In this document: piece by piece, positions 1-8,678 of the stretch | Numbering within the stretch: position 1 is the first letter of the stretch | Layout of the letters: every line of letters starts with the position of its first letter | Assembly (NCBI GenBank): GCA_027618625.1 | Contig: JAQCER010000005.1 | Location: 1 to 17,874 of the forward strand | Source of the DNA: Verrucomicrobiota bacterium | GTDB taxonomy: Bacteria; Verrucomicrobiota; Verrucomicrobiia; Verrucomicrobiales; DEV007 | Length of the DNA: 17,874 nt | Direction: 5' to 3' | The notes under the pieces: generated by a model | What the model was told of the DNA's origin: nothing | The model's input: the letters and a program-made list of their open reading frames with translations, nothing else | Database searches by the model: none | Position numbers and translations under genes: made by a program

Positions 1-411
1 GCGGATTCGACTGCTGTAGGTGTAGCGATCTTCGCGGTAGATCGCGGGAAAGCGCCGACGTACGAAATGGATGACTGCTGGTGTCAATTTGCGATCGCCG
101 CCGCGTCCGGCCAGGGCTTTGATCAACTTCTGCGCGTCACCGGATTTGAGAGCATTGCCCCATTTCTTGATGGTTCGCGGATCGACCTCGAATACCTCGT
201 GCAGGGTAGTGAGTTTGATCCCCAAATTGAACAGGTGAGCCACCATCAGTTTGAAGCGCGTGTCCTCCCGATCAGAGGGCACCACCTCGAACAGTTCGAG
301 ACCGTAGTAGACGTGGTATTGTCCGGTCTGACTGTGTTTGGAAACGCTGAAAACAGGATTCCTTTTGTCAGTGCCCAGAATCGGTTGAAGATAGCTTGTT
401 GATTCACCCAT
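1..411 (-). CDS. Transposase-like HTH protein, N-terminal part (runs off left edge)
   Basis: The minus frame is open from an ATG at 411 to the window edge (137 codons, no stop), beginning MGESTSYLQPILGTDKR. After a short N-terminal region, residues about 50-100 form a helix-turn-helix-like segment (LMVAHLFNLGIKLTTLHEVF, then DPRTIKKWGNALKSGD). A basic stretch follows (LAGRGGDRKLTP) and then RRRFPAIYREDRYTYSSRIR. This order, with an HTH, an 'AGRGGDRKLTP'-type linker and a basic segment before a catalytic domain, is typical of transposase N-termini. The catalytic domain itself lies outside the window, so no DDE residues can be checked. A DNA-binding regulator is the alternative. The coding frame is convincing; the transposase name is moderately so. 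Two truncated genes lie immediately to its right, which fits a mobile-element-scarred region. Confidence 0.7.
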   Translation of the reverse strand, partial: MGESTSYLQPILGTDKRNPVFSVSKHSQTGQYHVYYGLELFEVVPSDREDTRFKLMVAHLFNLGIKLTTLHEVFEVDPRTIKKWGNALKSGDAQKLIKALAGRGGDRKLTPAVIHFVRRRFPAIYREDRYTYSSRIR

Positions 412-498
412 GATGGCTGGATGGTGCCAAAAATACCGCCCCCCAGCGAGAAAACTCGCCCCGTTTTCCGCCCGCCCAAGGCCAAATCTCGAACAAGT
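412..498. other. Short gap upstream of the transposase-like gene
   Basis: Eighty-seven bases between the transposase-like start and the stop of the minus-strand fragment. It holds a perfect 5-bp inverted repeat with an AAAA loop, GCGAG-AAAA-CTCGC, at 446-459, flanked by C-runs. There is no U-tract, so it is not a convincing terminator. It could be part of an insertion-element end or an operator. No clear promoter is seen. Confidence 0.3.
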
Positions 499-1032
499 CT
501 AGTTGCCCGCAATTTTCACGATTTCACCTAAAAAAGTGAGTTCTGAACCTGCTCCGGCACGCAGGAGATAGTCCTTCAGCAGCGCGATGTATGCGGCCAC
601 TTGGGGCGGATCCGGGTAAGGCGTGCCATCCGCTCCCGGCCTGCGTTTGACCCGGAAAAAGACGACGTTGATTCCTTTCTCTCGGGCCAGGTCCAGAAAT
701 GCGGGCAACAAGGAACGCGGCAACATCCCGGCAAGATCGGAATCCACCGGGGCGAGGCCAGTCATGTTGTCTTCCTCGCCTTCGGCGAACGCGCCGGCGT
801 CGGCCCGCAACCGCCGAGCGCTGAAAAGCCGGTCGGAATGCCCTCGAACAGCATCGCGTGCGGCGGCTGGCGTGGAGAGGATCAAGGCTTTCGTGTAGAT
901 TTTGTCCTGCCATTCCAGGTGATGCTTCTGCAGGGGGTAGAGTCTCTGGCTCCATTCCAAAAGGGTTCCGCGTCCGTCCTTCCGCGTGGATCGAAGCGTT
1001 TCCTCCAGAAAAGGTGAAAATGAAGCCGTTCG
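499..1032 (-). pseudogene. C-terminal fragment of an unidentified protein (5' end lost)
   Basis: The minus frame is open from 1032 (an in-frame TGA lies at 1033-1035) to a TAG at 499-501, about 177 codons. The first possible start giving a sizeable product is a TTG at 960, but the protein-like sequence continues upstream of it (SPFLEETLRSTRKDGRGTL, then LEWSQRLYPLQKHHLEWQDK). This suggests the N-terminus has been removed rather than that translation starts at 960. Later segments include a hydrophobic strand in a basic context (EKGINVVFFRVKRRP) and a helical C-terminus ending FLGEIVKIAGN. The alternation of strand and helix is reminiscent of the last part of an SGNH/GDSL-like or other alpha/beta fold, but no catalytic motif is visible and I do not assign a function. 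It abuts the truncated sulfatase on the opposite strand, so both genes appear to have lost their 5' parts at the same junction. Confidence 0.5.
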
Positions 1033-1835
1033 TCAATAAACGGCTGACAGAGACGTTCACGAACGAGGCCGTTCGTTTCATTGAACAGAACGCTGCGGAA
1101 CCTTTCCTGCTCTACCTGCCCTTCACGGCTCCTCACTTTCCGGTCGAGGCCCATCCCGACTGGAAAGGGAGATCGCAGTCCGGCGTGTATGGCGACGTGG
1201 TTGAGGAGATGGATTACCGCATTGGAGAGATTCTGGCGGCCCTCGAGGCTGCGGAGATCCATGAGAGAACGATAGTCGCTTTCCTTTCCGATAACGGCCC
1301 GGAGCCGATGACGGAGGAATCGAAAGCCACTCCTCATCGTGGTAAAAAATGGTCCGCGCTGGAGGGAGGCACACGCGTTCCCTGCATTATCCGCTGGCCT
1401 GGGGTGATTCCGGCCGGACGAGTGAACGATGAATTGGCTGCGGCAATCGACCTTCTTCCCACCCTCTGCGGTGCGTGCAACATTGATTTGACTGCCACCT
1501 CAAGGCGGCAACCAGTCATCGACGGCGTGAACTTCTGGGAAAGTCTCATCGGTCAGCACACAGGAAATTTCCGCAGAGAACTCCTCTACTGGCACGGCTC
1601 CGATGGACTGCAGGCGATTCGGGTGGACAACTGGAAGCTGTTTCCCGATCAGAAGCACGCAGGACTCAACGGGGAAGGACCCGCCTTGTTCGATCTCGCC
1701 AGCGATGCCTGCGAACAAACCAATCTCAGGGATCAGTTTCCGGATCGGGTCAAAGCGATGGCTGATCAGGCAAGAGAACGCCTCGCTGAGATCCAGATGT
1801 CGATCATGCCTCTGGGTACCGCAGGTACGAAGTGA
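1011..1835 (+). pseudogene. Arylsulfatase (alkaline phosphatase superfamily), 5'-truncated
   Basis: Clear C-terminal part of a formylglycine-dependent sulfatase. From about KMKPFVNKRLTETFTNEAV (ATG at 1020) to the TGA at 1833-1835 it shows the family landmarks. These are LPFTAPHFPVEAH, the metal-site motif LSDNGPEP, the active-site lysine region RGKKWSALEGGTRVP, DLLPTLCG, and the closing strands ELLYWHGSDGLQAIRVDNWKLF and ALFDLASDACEQTNL. Family members are usually about 450-500 residues. Here only about 270 remain, and the N-terminal half with the C-x-(S/P)-x-R motif that becomes formylglycine is absent, so the protein cannot be an active sulfatase. The open frame extends upstream to 858, but that part reads only as the antisense of the neighbouring minus-strand fragment. 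The breakpoint is therefore near 1010-1020. Confidence 0.85.
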
Positions 1836-1870
1836 AGCGCTGGTGGTGGCAAGCACAAGCAGGCATCCTC

Positions 1871-1900
1871 TCGTCAGCGATCGTCAGCGATCGTCAGCGA
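1871..1900. repeat. 10-bp tandem repeat, three copies
   Basis: TCGTCAGCGA is repeated three times without mismatch in the 58-bp gap between the convergent sulfatase remnant and selenoprotein C. The third copy contains the TGA stop (1894-1896, minus strand) of selenoprotein C and its final arginine codon. It may be a replication-slippage product; no regulatory role can be shown. Confidence 0.85.
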
Positions 1901-4900
1901 TGCCAGGGTTTGCCGCGCCGGAAGCTGGTCAACCGCTCCTCGATCTCGGCTACCAGCTTTGTCTGATTCTGCCTTCTCGCGATGTCGATGGCTTCCTCAA
2001 GTGTTTTGACTGCGGCGTCGAAGTCACCAATCTCCGCATAGGCTGCGGCAAGCGTATCCAGCGCGCGCGGGTCCCTGTGACGGGTGCTCTCGACCAGCAT
2101 CGTTGCCAACTGCACTGCCTCTGTTCCGTTGCGAACGGAGGCATCGGGATTCGTCGCGAGGATCCACGCAAGATTGCTCGCAGCAGTCAACTGTCGGGGA
2201 TTGTGGCGCAGGACGGTGCGCATGTTGTCCGCGGCTTCTCGATGCCGGTCTGCCTGGTAAAGCTTGTGCGCAACGGCAAGGCGAAGCGGTTCAACGGCCT
2301 TTGGTGAAAGCTGATCGAGATATCCCAGCGCCTTGTCGACCTGGCCTGATGTTGTGGCGAGTCTGGCGAGGCTGCTGAGCGCATCCACATGCCCTGGATC
2401 ATATCTTAAGACCTGTTCAAAGGCAGAAATGGCAGCGGTGACCATTCCCTCCTCCTCTGACAAGCTGCCCAGAAAATAGTGGATGGATGAAACTTCCATA
2501 TCCTGATGGCCGGGGCCGCGGTTGTCAGCGATACGGATCAGTTGTTGGAGGTAATCGATGGCATGGGATCGCAACCCCCCCTCGTAGAACTTCAATGCCA
2601 GCTGCATGGAATCGATCGACTTTGGCAAGGCTCGTCGCCGTCCGGAAAATGCTTGTGCGAGCCTTACGCGCGTTGCGGGGTCATCGATCGACTCAATCTC
2701 GGTATCCTTCACGATTTGGATCGCTGACACAGGGCCAAGATACAGAACCTGCAGGCACCCATCTCTTCCGACGAGGAAAGTGCTGGGCAAAGGGAGCGGG
2801 CGATTGCCCTGGATGAGGGTGCGCTGGGTTGACTCAAGCGTGTCGATGACCGCTTGATTCGCCCAGGCAAAGTCGATGTTGCCCGCGGAATTCCGGGCGA
2901 TCGCCAGTGCCTCCGCTTCACCATCCTGCTTGTCCAGCTGGTCAACGCTCAACGCAACAATCCGAATCCCGTTCTTTTCAAAATCCCCGGCATGCTCTGC
3001 GAAATCCAGCAACTCACTCAAACAGGGTGCGCACCAGCTCGCCCAGAGGTTGATGATCAACGTTTGATCGCTGACTCCCCCAAGCGTCAGCTCAGAACCA
3101 TCGAATCGAGATACCTTGATTTCAGGCAATGGCAATCGACTGACCATCGGTATCCGAGCCACTGTCGATGTCTGAGGAATCGGTGGAGAGGGGAGAAGCT
3201 TCAGCGATCGGGCTCCAGCCTCAACCGGCCGTGCCGCGCCACTTCCTTGCACAAGGTGGTAACGTCCTCCAGGCTCAATGTTCTTGAACGTTTCTTGCAA
3301 TCCGTCGGGCCAGCGCACCATCAACGATTCGATCACCAGGCCGGCCGACCGCCCGAGGCCAAAGTGTACCCACTTGCTGGACTGCGAAAGGAATCCGTCG
3401 CCAGCTGCAAGCGTCTGGATCCGCTTCTCCAAGCCTTTGCCTCGATCGACGGTCAATTCAAGACGGGCACCAATGGCATCGCGATTGCAATGAGCGCCTT
3501 GGAGTCGGAAGCGAACCGATGCGCGCCCGGGATCAGTAGAGGCGTCACCATTGTTTCTTAGGAATCTTACCATGGGCGCCGTGCGATTGCTGATCCACAG
3601 ATCGAGATCACCGTCCTGATCCCAGTCCGTCGTCGCCACGCCCCGCGCATCATCCAGAAAGTCGAGGCCAGAGACTGCTGAAATATTGGCCATCGGCACA
3701 CTGCTCTGCAGATTGAGAAAACTGCAATTGCGCTCGTTGCCGCTCCAGGAGCTGCCCTGGCGAAGCAGGGCGTTCGCCGTGAGCCAGGCCATCCGATAAT
3801 TTGAGAAGGCGCTCGAATCGCCGCTGCTTTCAGGTGATTGCGACGCGCCCCGCCGCCAGTAGAAGCTTCATAAATCGTCGGGTCTACGGGCCGTTACGAA
3901 GCCATTGCCGATCACCAGATCCTCCCAACCGTCGTTGTTGAGATCAACGAACTTCGATCCCCATGACCAACGCCCCATGGTGACGTTTGCCGCCTCGCTG
4001 ACATCCTGGAATCGACCGGTTCCGGTGTTGCGAAAGAGTGAATTTCCGCGAGCCATCCGGCGCATCTGGGAGAGTTTCAGGTCATTTTCGCCTGGGCGAA
4101 AATGGCGCTGATAAGTGATGCGATTGCCCGCGCCCGAAAACATGTTTCCGACGTAGAGATCCATCCAACCGTCGTTGTCATAGTCGGCCCAGTCAGCAGA
4201 CATTCCCGATGAGATATCTTCGACGCCCGCATCTGCGGCAACATCAACAAAGGCACCGTCGGTGTTCCGATAGAGGTTGTTCCGTCCGAAGTCGTTGGCC
4301 ACATAAAGATCGAGATCTCCATCGTTATCGTAGTCTTCCCATGCTGCCGCGTAGGAAAAGCGGGCGTTGTTCTGGTTCAATCCGACCGTTTCCGTCACAT
4401 CTTCGAAGCGCCAGTTTCCGATGTTCTTCAGGAGAATGTTGGGTTGCCCGTTGTTTGCATCGTAGAATGGAACCGGAAGACCGAGAACGCTCTCACTCTG
4501 GTCTTTGCCGGGTGGAGTGTGCCCGCAGACGTAGATATCAACGAATGAATTACCATCGTAGTCCGCGGCGGCCATCGAATCCACCATGGTCGGAAATGGA
4601 ACCTGTAACGTATCAGTGAAGGAACCGCCCCCGTCATTGGCGAAGAACATCACACTGGCATCTCCCCCCAGCACGAGATCCTGATCTCCATCATTGTCTA
4701 GATCGATAAAGAGCGCACTGGAGAATGGATCGATCCAGTCCAGACCCGATGCGGTGGCGCGATCGATTACCGAACCATCCGGCTGCTGAATGAGCAGGCG
4801 ATTGGGCAAACCATAAGGTTGGCAGAGATACAAATCGTCAAGACCATCACCGTTGGCGTCACCGATCGCCAATCCCGCCATGGTTACAATGTCAGGTGCG

Positions 4901-5742
4901 ATTGTTCGTTCCAGGCGCGCCTGCCAGTAGTCGACACCACGGGACAAGTGGTCCGTGTAGATCGATGTATTGGCGAACACAGACTCGGTACAGTCGGTGA
5001 AGAGCTGGCCATTACTCTTCGCGCCCCCCTCTTCGTATCGCAGCAATCGAACGCGGCTGAGAACTGGATCCTGCTGCTGTTGATTGGTCCAGCCAACCTC
5101 CCAGGTTGCATTCTGCTGTATGGGTTGGCCGTCGACGATTCCAAACGTATCAAAAAACACCTGGGTGGTGAATTGCTCGTCGGCACCTGACTCAATCGTG
5201 AAAACCTTCGGATTCAAGCGGATCGCGTTACCGGAAGCCAACGGCTCCATCCACTGCTGCAACGCCTGTAAGAATGCCTGCCGCCCCAACGCGGCAATCG
5301 GCCCGGGTTCATCGCTATCGGGCCGAGCAACAGTTAGCGTTCCATCCGTGAACACATCAACCAGCTTTGGGCGCAGTTGGGTCGTAGTAAACGATTGGGA
5401 AATCGCCATCGACTGAGTAATCGATTCAAGAGCGGCGGGATCCAACTCCAACGCGTGGGCCAATGTCTTCAAGACCCCCGCCGCTTTCTCCTGCAGAACT
5501 TCGGTGTCCCAGCCCGAGTCGTTGGAGGCATCGATGCGTATCGCCTCGTCCCTGAAAGGCAGATCGAAGCTTCGTTCTTCACCGGGAAGCGTCCCTAACG
5601 CCATTGGCGTCTGAGCCTCGTCGGCGATTATCGTCTTCGGAGCCGACCCCGCTTTCTGCTCCACCCGTTCGCTTCCAGTGCAGGCGACCAGAAGCACAGC
5701 GACGGCGACGGTTTGCAGGAGTCTGACAGCAGCACCCTTCAC
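1894..5742 (-). CDS. Selenoprotein C: lipoprotein with FG-GAP, Sec, ASPIC/UnbV, TlpA and TPR domains (UGA readthrough)
   Basis: I read this as one gene of 1282 residues with Sec625 at the in-frame TGA 3868-3870. The frame is the same on both sides and the CRTAC1-family architecture runs through. The chosen start is GTG 5742, which overlaps the TGA of the preceding gene (GTGA); the frame is open further upstream, but only inside selenoprotein B. The start gives a lipoprotein signal (LLQTVAVAVLLVAC, lipid-anchored Cys21). Order: N-terminal domain about 40-250; FG-GAP/VCBS repeats with acidic calcium-binding-like loops (GDANGDGLDD, DLDNDGDQD) about 285-620; D-D-L-U-S-F-Y-W; further FG-GAP and GNERN; ASPIC/UnbV about 740-830 (NRDAIGARLEL); TlpA-like thioredoxin with WCAPC at 903-907 and LPSTF; TPR repeats about 1045-1275. 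It probably acts at the membrane on the periplasmic side as a redox protein; substrate unknown. A conventional caller would split it at 3868. The alternative, a nonsense-mutated gene, is disfavoured because two paralogues share the same TGA. Confidence 0.85.
3840..3870 (-). promoter_or_regulatory. Sec UGA codon with SECIS-like hairpin (selenoprotein C)
   Basis: The TGA (3870-3868) lies in the context GAT-TTA-TGA-AGC (D-L-U-S). Downstream, GCGGCG pairs with CGTCGC (6 bp, one G-U) around the loop GGGCG at 3840-3856. The loop begins 18 nt after the UGA, and its first two bases are G. This fits the bacterial SECIS pattern (hairpin just downstream of UGA, G among the first two loop bases). It departs from the GGUC loop of the two sister genes, so it is the weakest of the three. 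Confidence 0.7.
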
Positions 5743-8678
5743 CGTTGAATCAGCAGGCGAAGTTGAGACACGGTCGGGATGCCCTTCTGCAAGTGCAACA
5801 CGTTTCCTGAACGATCGATGACGAATGTCGTCGGGAGAGGTTGATCGGCAAACCGGCTCTGCATCAACTCGAGAACAGCATTGCGTTGCTCGTCGCTGGG
5901 GTGAAGGATTTGATAGGGCGGCGCTTTGTCCTTCTGATACGTAGCGAGCTTTGTGCCATCGTCTTCGGGATCGATCGGTAGACCATAGAAGCGAATGGCA
6001 CCGTTGGTTGCCCGCGCCAGTCGAGCAAGATGCGGAATTTCCTTCGCACAAACCGGGCACCACGTCGCCATTGTGGTGACTACCGCCAAGTCGGCGTTGA
6101 TGGTTAAATTCAGAGTGGCGATCGGGATTGGGCGCAGGTTCGACAGCTGCGGAATCGCTGCCTTGACCAACTCTGCTTTCACCACAGCAGCCTCCGCTTG
6201 ATTCTCATGGACGGTTGCCAGCCATCCCGCCGACAGGGAATCGAGATGGCTGCGCTTGCCGCTCGTCCATTCGATGGTGATCTGGTCTGCCTTTTGATGT
6301 TGACCGATGCCTATGGTCAAGGTGCGGCTGTTCTGGGCTGCAAAGCCATCGCCGCAGCGCAGTTCACGCCGCAGTTTCTGATCCCCGAGTTCAACTACCA
6401 CATGCGTCCCGTAGCCGTCGCGAGGACTCCACTCTTTCGTGGCGGCCGACGCCTGGTTTCCTCCGATGAGGCGCAGGTGGACAGCGTTTCCGACGTTACG
6501 CATTTCGTTGCGAAACAGCTGCAGCTGCGGGTTGTTGGAATTCGTGAGCACGATGTCGGTTCTGCCGTCGTGGTCGTAGTCGAAATAAGCAAATGCGCGT
6601 CCATCGGCGAGGCTGTCGCTGCCGCTGAGTCCTGATACGTCAGCAAAGGCTTGCCCCATCTGGTTCAAGAAGACGGAATTGGTCTCGTTGCCACTGAACG
6701 AATGGCTGCGCAAGACTCGCCGTTCCTGCACTTTTGTGTTGGTATCGAGAACACCTGGCATACTGCCATACTGCCGAGTGTCGATCCCTTCCGCATCAAA
6801 GCGCTTGTTGAGATTAGTGTCAGAGCGCACGACCGCACGCCAGAGATCGCTTCACAAGTCAACTTCTGTGGCAGTCTCTGCTGGTGGCGTGTAGAGACCG
6901 TTGGCGACATAGAGATCGAGGAACGTGTCATTGTTGAAGTCCGCGAATTGCCCTCCCCATGACCAGCCGGTCTTCGCCACGTCCATTGAGGCAGAACTCT
7001 TCACGAGACGATCGCCCGTGTTGTGAAGCAGCAGGTTGCCAGCGACACCGGCATACATCCGTGGCTCCAGTCCATCGATCATCTCCGTGATGCGGCTGCC
7101 GGCCTTGCTGTACATGTAGGTAAAGAACGGATCCTGGAAACCATCATTGTCGATGTCCCCTAACGAGACACCCATTCCGAATCCCTGCAGAACATCGCCA
7201 GCGAGTGAAGTGGTGACATCCGTCAGCTTACCATCATCGTTTCGGAATACGTAATCCGGAGCATAGTCGTTGGCGACGAAGAGATCGGGATCTCCGTCGT
7301 TGTCAAAGTCAGACCACGTGCTCTGGAACGTTGACAGCCAGAGGTCGGCGCCACCTGCCTGCGGGGACGGCGCGAATCGTCCGCCTCCTTGGTTGATCAG
7401 CAACACATTGGGAGGGCCGGTCATTCGGAACACCGGATGATCCTGAGCACGTCGGCGCTTCCACTCTAAGCGCTCGTCAGGATTCAGGAACTCGTCAGCC
7501 AGCACGTTGGGTGGCTTGGTGATCGGCAGGCGATACGTGGAAATGTAGACGTCGAGCAATCCGTCGCCATTGACGTCGGCCGATGCCATCGAAGAAACCC
7601 AGTAGGGCAGCGGGGAGCTTACGCTTTCCTGGCTCTTGTCAAAGAACTGGCCGCCAATGTTCTCGTAGTAGCGGCTGCGTTCCAGGCTCCGACCAATGAA
7701 CACGTCGGCATCGCCATCATTGTCGTAGTCGGCGAAAAGCGAACAGTTGCAGATGCCATCGATATCCAGGCCAATCTGCGGTGCGATGTCTTCAAAGGTG
7801 CCATTGCCCCGATTGCGCCAGAGCTGGTTCTTTCCCCACCGGCCGGTCACGTAGAAATCGTCCCATCCATCACCATCGATATCCACCACCGAAACGGAAG
7901 GATGTTGATCCAGCGAGTCCCAACTGATGACGTATGGCCAGTAGGCTTTAGGGTAGGTAAATTTTGTGCCACCGGTCAGCAAGACCTCGCGGACGTAGCG
8001 TTCGTGCACGGAAGCACGGGCGCGCGCTACTTCTCTGGAATCTGGAATGGCGTCGTCGAGCACTTCGCGGAAGAACCGCATGGCGGTCTGGGTTGTTTTC
8101 AGTTTTCTGGTAACCCACTGCTGCACCAGCCACTCATTGGCGCTGCTCTTGCTCCAGCGGACATCGACTTCGCCTGACCAGGCGGCGCTGTTGCCAGTGC
8201 CAGTTCGGCCCCGTGCGGAGAATTTCAGCGTGGTTACGAACGTCCCATCCACGTCCGCCGCTCCTTTCAGGACGCCAAAGCGAGCGTCGTCGAACAGGAA
8301 CGCCTCTTCCCACAATGCCGTCCACAGATCGGCAACAGGAATCTCTCGCTCTTGAATGAGCCAGTCGTGCTCGGTGACGTCTGGCCGTTTGGGAGGCTCC
8401 GGGGCTGATCGATCTGGACCTGCAAGATCGAGGGCCGTTGCCGTGGGCGCGAAGAACTGGCTGGCATAGTGTCCCGGCAGTTGCAGGTCGCGAACGGCGG
8501 AGGCAAGTCGGTTAATGGCGGGCGTGAGGGACTCGATGATCTCCTCATTGGCGACCATCAATCGAAATGCCGCGTCGGCGGAGGGTGCCTCCTGAGCGCA
8601 CACGGAGCAGGAAAGGCACAGGTAAGTCACATGCAGCCAGGCTGCGAGCAAGAGGCTTCGCCAACGACACCAGCACAT
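5739..8678 (-). CDS. Selenoprotein B: exported FG-GAP, Sec, ASPIC/UnbV, TlpA protein (UGA readthrough)
   Basis: Read as one gene of 979 residues with Sec609 at the in-frame TGA 6852-6854. The start is the ATG at 8678, which shares its A with the TGA of the LamG gene (TGATG); a GTG at 8681 is possible. The signal peptide (SLLLAAWLHVTYLCLSCSVCA) is probably cleaved before QEAPS. Order: an N-terminal domain about 35-245 shared with selenoprotein A (compare DDARFGVLKG with DDASFGVLKA); FG-GAP repeats about 255-600 with a C-x-C at 310 and 312; V-D-L-U-S-D-L-W; GNETN and further FG-GAP; ASPIC/UnbV about 730-820; TlpA-like thioredoxin with WCPVC at 873-877 and a cis-Pro-type LPTTF motif. The Sec and the CxxC in one chain suggest internal thiol/selenol exchange in the periplasm (inference). 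The stop is followed with overlap by selenoprotein C, so the two are probably co-translated. Confidence 0.9.
6824..6854 (-). promoter_or_regulatory. Sec UGA codon with SECIS-like hairpin, GGUC loop (selenoprotein B)
   Basis: The TGA (6854-6852) lies in GAC-TTG-TGA-AGC. The hairpin GCGUGC-GGUC-GUGCGC (6825-6840) has six pairs including two G-U wobbles, and a possible closing G-U at 6841/6824. The GGUC loop starts 18 nt after the UGA. The E. coli fdhF SECIS has the same GGUC apical loop at nearly the same distance. Confidence 0.82.

Noticed and set aside
446..459. GCGAG-AAAA-CTCGC hairpin as a terminator
   Set aside because: The stem is only 5 bp and no T-run follows on either strand.
858..1010. 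Upstream part of the open frame leading into the sulfatase
   Set aside because: It reads as the antisense of the minus-strand fragment and has no sulfatase features; only the part from about 1011 is sulfatase-like.
5743..6063. N-terminal extension of selenoprotein C to a start at 6063
   Set aside because: This part overlaps the coding end of selenoprotein B (its TlpA domain), has no family character, and would bury the lipoprotein signal that begins at GTG 5742.
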